From positions 1 through 11,368 of the forward strand of contig PCAH01000132.1 in the NCBI GenBank assembly GCA_002730485.1: a stretch of 11,368 nt of DNA, written 5' to 3'. This document shows, piece after piece, positions 1 through 5,514 of this stretch (position 1 is its first letter; each line of letters starts with the position of its first letter). The DNA comes from Dehalococcoidia bacterium. GTDB lineage: Bacteria; Chloroflexota; Dehalococcoidia; UBA3495. The position numbers were made by a program, and so were the translations under genes. The notes under the pieces were generated by a model, which saw nothing but the letters and a program-made list of their open reading frames with translations, ran no database searches and was not told the DNA's origin.

Positions 1-1284
<1,284 letters not shown>

Positions 1285-1300
1285 CCTCGATTCAACCTCC

Positions 1301-1329
1301 AAAGGCCGCCCGAAAGCAAGGCGGCCTTT
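1301..1329 (+). terminator. Stem-loop after gyrB, weak terminator candidate
   Basis: A perfect 10-bp stem (AAAGGCCGCC at 1301-1310 with GGCGGCCTTT at 1320-1329) closes a 9-nt loop, 16 bases after the gyrB stop. Only three T residues end the stem and no U-tract follows, so intrinsic termination should be weak. The 3' arm runs into the putative -35 box of the rpsT promoter (1328-1333). Confidence 0.55.
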
Positions 1330-1356
1330 GGAAAGCGGCCCAACTTGGTTTATAAT
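1328..1356 (+). promoter_or_regulatory. rpsT promoter
   Basis: TATAAT at 1351-1356 is a perfect sigma-70-type -10 box. It lies 17 bases downstream of TTGGAA (1328-1333), which matches the -35 consensus at four of six positions. The expected start site is near 1363, giving an rpsT leader of about 120 nt. It lies between the gyrB hairpin and rpsT in the right orientation. Confidence 0.65.
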
Positions 1357-1394
1357 AGGCGCGTTGACTTTTTTAAAGTCAGGTTCGCGCCTAT
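1355..1394. repeat. Nested inverted repeat over the rpsT transcription start
   Basis: The outer arms ATAGGCGCG (1355-1363) and CGCGCCTAT (1386-1394) match perfectly over 9 bp. Inside, TTGACTTT (1364-1371) pairs with AAAGTCAG (1375-1382) through a 3-nt loop, with one G-T pair. The outer left arm covers the last two bases of the -10 box and the region just before the expected start, so most of it would not be transcribed. The outer repeat could therefore act as a DNA operator, while the inner hairpin would form the extreme 5' end of the mRNA. No regulator is known to me for this site. Confidence 0.6.
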
Positions 1395-1470
1395 CTTGGT
1401 GCCTCGAACCAGAGAGACCGGAATAGACTAGATAATATTACCGTCGCAGATGCGCCGGGGCAGTAACCGC

Positions 1471-1476
1471 AGGAGG
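1471..1476 (+). promoter_or_regulatory. Shine-Dalgarno site that sets the rpsT UUG start
   Basis: AGGAGG lies 6 nt before TTG at 1483. The ATG at 1450 in the same frame has no purine-rich site in front of it, so initiation at TTG is preferred. Confidence 0.8.
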
Positions 1477-1482
1477 AACAAG

Positions 1483-1752
1483 TTGCCCGCAAAGAAGGCA
1501 GGTCGTCAGCAGATAAAGAGGGCCGTACGCACCAGGGGAGACCGAACCGAAACCAGATCCGCAATGGCCAAGGCCCTGCGTTCTGTGGAATCCGGTGACG
1601 TGGCCGAAGCTGAAACCGCGGTCAAAGAGGCGTTGATCACGCTGGATAGGGCCGTTCAAAAGGGTATCTTGCATAAGAACAACGTGAACCGGCGCAAATC
1701 CCGCATGGCGGCCAACTTGAACCGGATGAAGGCCGCGGCCGCCTCCGAATAA
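1483..1752 (+). CDS. rpsT: 30S ribosomal protein S20
   Basis: S20 is a primary 16S rRNA-binding protein that helps fold the 5' domain of the small subunit. From the TTG at 1483 the product is 89 residues (begins MPAKKAGRQQ), the usual size of S20. It is highly basic and alpha-helical, and carries the family signature KGILHKNNVNRRKSRM in its second half. The upstream in-frame ATG at 1450 would add 11 basic residues without a ribosome binding site; the TTG has AGGAGG at ideal spacing. E. coli rpsT also uses UUG, and that start is tied to autogenous translational control, so the same logic may apply here (inference). The gene stands alone with its own promoter and a strong terminator. Confidence 0.95.
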   Translation: MPAKKAGRQQIKRAVRTRGDRTETRSAMAKALRSVESGDVAEAETAVKEALITLDRAVQKGILHKNNVNRRKSRMAANLNRMKAAAASE

Positions 1753-1776
1753 ACCCAACTGCTCTTTAGAGAAAAC

Positions 1777-1812
1777 AAAACCTTCCTTGTTCTCAACGAG
1801 GAAGGTTTTTTT
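1777..1812 (+). terminator. Intrinsic terminator of rpsT
   Basis: AAAACCTTCCT (1777-1787) pairs perfectly with AGGAAGGTTTT (1799-1809), and the stem can extend inward by a few more pairs. It ends in a run of seven T residues (1806-1812). It starts 24 bases after the rpsT stop. This is the clearest intrinsic terminator in the window. Confidence 0.9.
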
Positions 1813-1875
1813 GTGGGGTTTTTGTTGACTTCACATAGCATATCCCAAAATCGAACCTATCGTGACAACCATTCG

Positions 1876-1904
1876 TTGACACTCGGCAGAGCCTTTGCTA
1901 GCCT
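1876..1904 (+). promoter_or_regulatory. Putative lexA promoter
   Basis: TTGACA (1876-1881) is a perfect -35 box. The -10 at 17-bp spacing, TAGCCT (1899-1904), keeps only the first T, the A and the last T. The start would fall near 1911, leaving a leader of about 80 nt. The weak -10 makes this a moderate call; position and the overlapping LexA-like box support it. Confidence 0.45.
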
Positions 1905-1910
1905 ATTTTC

Positions 1911-1924
1911 AGAACTTATGTTTT
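1911..1924. promoter_or_regulatory. LexA box (SOS operator) candidate for lexA autoregulation
   Basis: AGAACTTATGTTTT has GAAC-N4-GTTT and matches the Bacillus-type consensus CGAACATATGTTCG at 10 of 14 positions. It sits at the expected transcription start of lexA, where bound repressor would block initiation. A poorer copy, CGAACCTATCGTGA (1852-1865), with one good half-site, lies upstream of the -35 box. Confidence 0.55.
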
Positions 1925-1988
1925 ATGTTAAGCATTTATTCAAAGCCCTGGAACTAGTCCCCAAGGCGGCTCGAACTAAAAGGACGAT

Positions 1989-2642
1989 ATGGTTAGTAGT
2001 AAGAAAATGCCACCACGCCGACAACGGATACTGAGCTTCCTGCAGGAGTTCTACCTGGACAACGGCATACCGCCAACTGTGCGTGATATCCAGCGAGCCT
2101 GCGAGATCAGTTCAACCTCTGTTGTGGACTACAACCTGGACAAACTGGAAGAGGCCGGATACATCCGCCGGCGTCCAGACGTTGCCCGTGGTATAGAGAT
2201 ACTGGATAATGACGGCCAGCCCGTCTCCAACGCACCCCGGGTGCAGATTGTCGGCGCCATCGCTGCTGGCATACCGATCCCCGCCTGGAGCACGGAGGCT
2301 TCTGAGTCCAGCCAAGAGTTCGACACCGTGGAAGTATCCCCTGAGTTGCAGCGACAGCACGGGAAGTTGTTCGCCCTAAAGGTGAACGGCACATCCATGA
2401 TTGATGCGCTGATCGACGACGGTGATGTGGTGATCATCAAGCCGTCCGATACCGTCAGCAACGGCGAGATGGTCGTGGCCTGGTTGAGAGAAGAAGAAGA
2501 GGCCACCTTGAAGAAGTTCTATATGGAGGGCAGCCAGGTGCGGCTTCAGCCAGCCAATAGCACCATGGACCCGATCTACTGCTCCGCTGAAAATGTGGAA
2601 GTGCGTGGCAAAGTGGTCTCAGTGATCCGTCAACTGGGTTAA
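1989..2642 (+). CDS. lexA: LexA repressor, self-cleaving SOS regulator
   Basis: The 217-residue product has the full LexA layout. A winged helix-turn-helix spans about residues 8-70; its recognition region (SSTSVVDYNLDKLEEAGYIRR) resembles the Bacillus type that reads GAAC half-sites. The cleavage bond is Ala93-Gly94 in VGAIAAG. The S24-type peptidase domain has the catalytic Ser136 in VNGTSMIDA and Lys175 in ATLKKFY. On DNA damage RecA filaments trigger autocleavage at the Ala-Gly bond and free SOS promoters. The ATG at 1989 is chosen because AGGA lies 4 nt before it; the ATG at 2007 lacks a clear site. The surface linker 100-112 is Ser/Glu rich. A LexA-like box lies in its own promoter, and a bidirectional terminator follows. 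Confidence 0.96.
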   Translation: MVSSKKMPPRRQRILSFLQEFYLDNGIPPTVRDIQRACEISSTSVVDYNLDKLEEAGYIRRRPDVARGIEILDNDGQPVSNAPRVQIVGAIAAGIPIPAWSTEASESSQEFDTVEVSPELQRQHGKLFALKVNGTSMIDALIDDGDVVIIKPSDTVSNGEMVVAWLREEEEATLKKFYMEGSQVRLQPANSTMDPIYCSAENVEVRGKVVSVIRQLG

Positions 2643-2663
2643 TCGCTCGTAAGCAGCAATGTT

Positions 2664-2704
2664 AAAAAGGCCCCATCCCGATTTAACGGGATGAGGCCTT
2701 TTTT
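2664..2704. terminator. Bidirectional terminator between lexA and the convergent nrtS-like gene
   Basis: The core stem CATCCCG/CGGGATG (2674-2680 with 2687-2693) is extended, after one C-A mismatch, by AAAAAGGCC pairing with GGCCTTTTT. On the plus strand it ends in six T residues (2699-2704). Read on the minus strand it ends in five T residues (complement of 2664-2668), so it can serve both lexA and the gene at 2729-3085. Confidence 0.88.
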
Positions 2705-2722
2705 GTTGACTACCAAGTTGCT

Positions 2723-2734
2723 CGTTAGCTAACG
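2723..2734. repeat. Perfect palindrome over a stop codon
   Basis: CGTTAGCTAACG is a perfect 12-bp palindrome that contains the TAG stop of the minus-strand nrtS-like gene. It lies 18 bases beyond the shared terminator. No function is assigned. Confidence 0.5.
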
Positions 2735-3085
2735 CCGTCCGTTGCTGAGAGCGCCGTAGGTGGCAACGCAGAAGGGGACACAGTATGTGAGGGGTATCTT
2801 CCAGTAAAGGGGGCTCTTCCAGCTTCCTGCGAACAGAACGTCACCTTGATTCAGTGCGGTCAGGATGGTTCCGACCACTATAGCTACGATCAATGACCTA
2901 TGGAGCATGGGGGTATGGCGAATAGCGCACCGGGAACATTTGACCACCGTTCCAGCGTCAGGGGCGCCTTCTGGGACGGGCTTCTTGAATCCGAAGGACC
3001 ATCCTTTTCCGGACTGCCTCCCACACCTATCGCAGGTGGTCGTTCCATTGGCCCCCTGGAGGTTGCTCTCCAGCGCATCTGCCAT
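2729..3085 (-). CDS. NrtS-like small membrane protein with N-terminal zinc-ribbon-like head
   Basis: The product has 118 residues from the ATG at 3085, preceded by GGAG at 8-nt spacing; an in-frame TTG at 3145 would add 20 residues but lies upstream of the likely transcription start. Residues 18-53 hold two CxxC pairs (C18/C21 and C50/C53), a plausible zinc ribbon. Residues 63-82 and 94-113 are hydrophobic and likely span the membrane. The text VGTILTALNQGD followed by WKIPLTYCVPFCVATYGAL resembles, from memory, the core of the NrtS family, small two-helix proteins shown to carry nitrate/nitrite in cyanobacteria. Family NrtS proteins usually consist of the membrane part alone, so the cysteine head is an addition. 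No nitrate genes are nearby. The gene has a strong promoter and shares a terminator with lexA. Substrate is inferred, not shown; a generic two-helix membrane protein is the alternative. Confidence 0.72.
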   Translation of the reverse strand: MADALESNLQGANGTTTCDRCGRQSGKGWSFGFKKPVPEGAPDAGTVVKCSRCAIRHTPMLHRSLIVAIVVGTILTALNQGDVLFAGSWKSPLYWKIPLTYCVPFCVATYGALSNGRR

Positions 3086-3093
3086 ATCTAAGT

Positions 3094-3097
3094 CTCC
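3094..3097 (-). promoter_or_regulatory. Shine-Dalgarno site of the nrtS-like gene
   Basis: On the minus strand GGAG lies 8 nt before the ATG at 3085. It decides the start in favour of the 118-residue form. Confidence 0.7.
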
Positions 3098-3132
3098 AGT
3101 TTTCAGCGAGAGCTCCGTGCCTGGGTGGGGCA

Positions 3133-3161
3133 ATTGTAGGCGCAAGCAAAATAGGTGTCAA
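3133..3161 (-). promoter_or_regulatory. Promoter of the nrtS-like gene
   Basis: On the minus strand TTGACA (complement of 3156-3161) is a perfect -35 box, followed after exactly 17 bp by TACAAT (complement of 3133-3138), five of six to the -10 consensus. The start would be near 3126, giving a leader of about 40 nt. This is one of the best promoter matches in the window. Confidence 0.75.
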
Positions 3162-3164
3162 CGA

Positions 3165-3176
3165 AGGATAAATCCT
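3165..3176. repeat. Small palindrome upstream of the nrtS-like promoter
   Basis: AGGAT-AA-ATCCT forms a perfect inverted repeat just upstream of the -35 box at 3156-3161. Its position suits an activator or repressor site, but no factor is known to me. Confidence 0.35.
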
Positions 3177-3218
3177 CGCGGAACGAATACGTTGGAAGGG
3201 CAGTAGGGCTGCGGTTTC

Positions 3219-3247
3219 TTGTTAATGCATCTGCCGGTATCTATACT
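3219..3247 (+). promoter_or_regulatory. Promoter of the PHP phosphoesterase gene
   Basis: TTGTTA (3219-3224, four of six) and TATACT (3242-3247, five of six) are separated by exactly 17 bp. The start would fall near 3253-3254, about 72 nt before the gene start at 3326 and next to an ATG that opens a 35-codon ORF. It is divergent from the nrtS-like promoter. Confidence 0.6.
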
Positions 3248-3252
3248 TAGGA

Positions 3253-3360
3253 ATGACCGGCTACCGTGATACCTTATTGGAGTCGGAGAATCACTTGGAC
3301 CTCTTTCCCGATTTGGAGCCGACAGATGTACGATTTTCACACCCATACTTTTCTAAGTGA
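3253..3360 (+). CDS. Possible 35-codon leader ORF overlapping the PHP gene
   Basis: An ATG at 3253, at or next to the predicted transcription start, opens a 35-residue frame (begins MTGYRDTLLE, ends in TGA). It runs 35 bases into the PHP gene in another frame. If real it would be read leaderless, or nearly so, and could couple to or compete with initiation at 3326. No homology is recognised. It may be chance; the composition is not obviously non-coding. Confidence 0.2.
   Translation: MTGYRDTLLESENHLDLFPDLEPTDVRFSHPYFSK
3315..3318 (+). promoter_or_regulatory. Shine-Dalgarno site of the PHP gene
   Basis: GGAG lies 7 nt before the ATG at 3326. This favours 3326 over the in-frame GTG at 3266, which lacks such a site. 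Confidence 0.7.
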
Positions 3361-3994
3361 CGGAGTATTGTCTCCCATCGAGCTGATACGCCGCGCCCAG
3401 GTGCGGGGCTACCGGGCTATGGCGGTCACCGACCATGTGGGTTTGGGGAACGTGGAATTCGTGCTGAAAACCCTGGTGGTCGACTGCGCACAGGCGACCA
3501 AACGCTGGGATATCCTGGCTCTCCCCGGCGTCGAGATCACCCACGTGCCAAAGGATGACATAGACTTGGTGGCCAAGGCCGCAAAAGAGATGGGCGCCAA
3601 GCTGGTGGCAGTCCACGGTGAGACGCCGGTGGAGCCGGTCGAGCCCGGCACCAATGAAGCAGCGCTGCGATCGGCCTACGTTGACGTGTTGGCCCACCCT
3701 GGATTGATCACCTATGAAGAGGCCCGCCTGGCTGCGGAGAAGGGCATCTACCTTGAGGTGTCAGCCCGCAAGGGGCACAGCCTGGCCAATGGCCACGTAG
3801 TGAAGACGGCGAAGGAAGCAGGCGCCATCACGGTCTTGGACTCGGATGCCCATGAACCGGACGACCTATTGACTCCGGACATCCGGCAGAAGGTCGCCAA
3901 GGGCGCCGGGCTTGATGACGAAGAAGTCCACGCGTTGCTGGAGACGAACCCCCAGCATCTGCTGAAGAAATTGGGATTCCCAGCTATTCACTAG
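3326..3994 (+). CDS. PHP-domain phosphoesterase, histidinol-phosphatase-like
   Basis: The 222-residue product is a single PHP domain, a metal-dependent fold that hydrolyses phosphoesters. The metal-binding motifs are all visible: H5xH7 with D12 in DFHTHTFLSDG, D36-H37 in VTDHVG, E70 in LPGVEI, H97 in VHGE, H124 in LAHPG, and D174-H176 in LDSDAH. This set is consistent with a two- or three-metal active site. It resembles the small proteins annotated as histidinol phosphate phosphatase domain proteins in archaea and some bacteria. No his gene lies nearby, so the histidinol-phosphate substrate is only a family guess; another small phosphomonoester is possible. The start at 3326 has GGAG at good spacing and fits the family's usual beginning just before DxHTH; the extension from GTG 3266 is Trp/Arg rich and unlike the family. 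The gene converges on truB. Confidence 0.85.
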   Translation: MYDFHTHTFLSDGVLSPIELIRRAQVRGYRAMAVTDHVGLGNVEFVLKTLVVDCAQATKRWDILALPGVEITHVPKDDIDLVAKAAKEMGAKLVAVHGETPVEPVEPGTNEAALRSAYVDVLAHPGLITYEEARLAAEKGIYLEVSARKGHSLANGHVVKTAKEAGAITVLDSDAHEPDDLLTPDIRQKVAKGAGLDDEEVHALLETNPQHLLKKLGFPAIH

Positions 3995-4005
3995 AATATT
4001 CTAGT
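3990..4005. repeat. 16-bp perfect palindrome at the PHP/truB convergent junction
   Basis: ACTAGAATATTCTAGT is perfectly self-complementary over 16 bp and includes the TAG stop of the PHP gene (3992-3994). No T-run follows on either strand, so it is not a standard terminator. It may be a protein site or a 3'-end cruciform or hairpin. The rest of the 48-base junction holds only a smaller repeat around the truB stop (4037-4048). Confidence 0.6.
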
Positions 4006-4042
4006 TGGACTTGAGTGCTGGTTGTCGGCGGGTTGGGTTTAC

Positions 4043-5011
4043 TTAAACAGAGACGGTGGCGTAGGGGGAAGGCGGGCCAGCTTGGAAGACCTTGACTGGA
4101 TTCCAGGTGTTGGTCGGTTTGTCGAAGCGCACCAAGGCTAGGAACACGCCCTCGGCATTGTAGGCCCGCCGTTCTTCTAGGTATTCTACGTCAAGTTGGG
4201 GACGCCCAAGATTTATCGCCTGACCGTGCATGAGATGTTCTTCGGCAGTCTTATCCAACGATATGCTCTTTAGTCTCCTTAAGACACGGTCTACCGGGTA
4301 GAGATATTGCTGCCAACCCTCCGGACTGTCGACGGCCTCTTCTAGTTGTTCTAGGGTGACGCCTTCTTCGGCTGGAAACCCTCCGCAGAGCAGGCGGACC
4401 AAGTCTGCAACGTAGCCGCCGCAGCCAAGGGCTTCTCCTAGGTCGTGGGCCAATGAGCGGATGTAGGTTCCGCGTCCGCATTCAACATCCAGGACCAACT
4501 TGGGTGTGTCGAATTCGATGATCGTAATGTCGTGGATCTCCACAGGTCGGGACTCCCGTTCCACCTCGACACCGGCTCTCGCCAACTTGTAGAGCCTTTT
4601 GCCGTCCACCTTGATGGCGCTATACATGGGCGGGATTTGCTGCACCACACCGATCCATGGTCGAATGCTTTCTTCGACCATTTCTCTGGTTACGATTCCG
4701 GGGTCACCCGCCTTCACCACTTCGCCTTCGGCGTCATAGGTGGTGGTGTCCGCTCCCAAGGTGATTTCCACCCGGTATATCTTTCTGCCGTCCACCACGT
4801 AATCCATCAGCCTGGTCGCCTGACCAAAACACACGGGCAGCACGCCACGGGCCAGGGGATCCATGGTGCCGCAGTGGCCGACTTTCTTGCGTTGGCCGGT
4901 AATGCGCTTGATCTGACGCAGGGCATCCATGGAGGTGATGCCAGGGGGTTTGAATAGGTTGACGAACCCGTTGACCTCGGGCGGTTTGCCATTGGATTTG
5001 GGGTTCGCCAT
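4043..5011 (-). CDS. truB: tRNA pseudouridine(55) synthase TruB
   Basis: TruB isomerises U55 in the T-loop of elongator tRNAs and also acts as a tRNA-folding chaperone. The 322-residue protein shows the catalytic motif HCGTMDPLARGVLPV with nucleophile Asp51, Tyr79 in GRKIYR, the QIPPMYSAIK motif (125-134), and the GTYIRSLAHDLG motif (181-192) with the conserved arginine. The C-terminal 80 residues are the variable tail region. The frame stays open to 5110, but the ATG at 5011 is chosen: it lies one base after the rbfA stop (reads TAACATG on the minus strand) and gives the normal N-terminus ahead of GFVNLFKPPGITS. Translation is probably coupled to rbfA, since the expected ribosome-binding region is held in a hairpin (5020-5041). 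It is the last gene of the nusA operon. No clear terminator follows; the stop codon lies in a small inverted repeat at 4037-4048. Confidence 0.95.
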   Translation of the reverse strand: MANPKSNGKPPEVNGFVNLFKPPGITSMDALRQIKRITGQRKKVGHCGTMDPLARGVLPVCFGQATRLMDYVVDGRKIYRVEITLGADTTTYDAEGEVVKAGDPGIVTREMVEESIRPWIGVVQQIPPMYSAIKVDGKRLYKLARAGVEVERESRPVEIHDITIIEFDTPKLVLDVECGRGTYIRSLAHDLGEALGCGGYVADLVRLLCGGFPAEEGVTLEQLEEAVDSPEGWQQYLYPVDRVLRRLKSISLDKTAEEHLMHGQAINLGRPQLDVEYLEERRAYNAEGVFLALVRFDKPTNTWNPVKVFQAGPPSPYATVSV

Positions 5012-5012
5012 G

Positions 5013-5438
5013 TTAATCGCCGCTCGAAAGATTCGAGGCGGGAGAATCGGCGATGATTTGGTTGGGGATGCTTTCGGAGCTTCTCTCCAAAATGCCTTCA
5101 GGCTTAACATCGTCGATGAGCCTTAGCAGATGGTCAGCCTCTTGGATGGAGTCGTCCAAAAGGTAGGTCATGAACGGGGTGTGCTTCATGTTGATGCGGT
5201 CTCGAATCTCACGGCGCAAGAAAGACGCGGCTGATTGGAGACCTTCAAGGGCTTCTTTCCGCTGTTTGTCGTTGCCCAGAACACTGATATAGACCCTGGC
5301 GCTGCGTAGATCCGAGCTTGAATCCACGCGGGTGATGCTTATAACACCGTTTAACCGGGGGTCTTTTATCTGACGCGCGAGAACTGTGCTAATCTCTTCG
5401 CGCAACTGTTCATTTATGCGGTCGGTGCGTCGCGACAT
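5013..5438 (-). CDS. rbfA: 30S ribosome-binding factor RbfA
   Basis: RbfA is a KH-fold late assembly factor of the 30S subunit, needed for 16S 5'-end maturation and cold growth. The 141-residue product starts MSRRTDRINEQLREEI, the typical first helix, followed by DPRLNGVISITRVDSSSDLRSARVYIS and the second conserved block around KHTPFMTYLLDDSIQEADHLLRLIDDV. The last 30 residues form a polar tail beyond the usual core of about 110-120. AAAGG lies about 12 nt before the ATG, a modest ribosome binding site. It is separated from infB by 76 bases, in which I see no other gene, and from truB by a single base. Confidence 0.94.
   Translation of the reverse strand: MSRRTDRINEQLREEISTVLARQIKDPRLNGVISITRVDSSSDLRSARVYISVLGNDKQRKEALEGLQSAASFLRREIRDRINMKHTPFMTYLLDDSIQEADHLLRLIDDVKPEGILERSSESIPNQIIADSPASNLSSGD
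5020..5041 (-). promoter_or_regulatory. Hairpin covering the truB initiation region
   Basis: In the minus-strand mRNA, CTCGAA (complement of 5032-5037) pairs with TTCGAG (5023-5028) over a TCT loop, and the stem extends by three G-C pairs past one bulged C (5039-5041 with 5020-5022). A further 7-bp match, ATCGCCG with CGGCGAT (5048-5054 and 5016-5022), offers an alternative closing stem. The structure ends 8 nt before the truB ATG and lies within the last rbfA codons, so ribosomes finishing rbfA would open it. Confidence 0.5.
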
Positions 5439-5514
5439 GTCAGGTGTACCTTTGGAGGTTCATGCTTGCTGACCAGATTCCCAATTGGAAAACGGATAGG
5501 CAGGGCCTTCCGGG

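Noticed and set aside
1364..1397. TTGACT at 1364 with TATCTT at 1392 as an alternative rpsT promoter
   Set aside because: The spacing is 22 bases, far from the usual 16-18; the TATAAT promoter upstream is much better.
1450..1482. Upstream ATG start for rpsT
   Set aside because: Adds 11 basic residues with no ribosome binding site, whereas TTG 1483 has AGGAGG at 6 nt and fits the family length.
3182..3193. AACGAATACGTT as a second LexA-type box
   Set aside because: The half-sites are spaced by six bases between GAAC and GTT rather than four, so it does not fit the operator.
2865..3206. Plus-strand ORF of 113 codons opposite the nrtS-like gene
   Set aside because: The minus frame has conserved-looking cysteine pairs, two membrane helices, a ribosome binding site and a consensus promoter; the plus frame has none of these.
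5012..5110. N-terminal extension of truB into rbfA
   Set aside because: The 33 extra residues overlap the rbfA tail in another frame and are unlike TruB; the ATG one base after the rbfA stop is the natural start.
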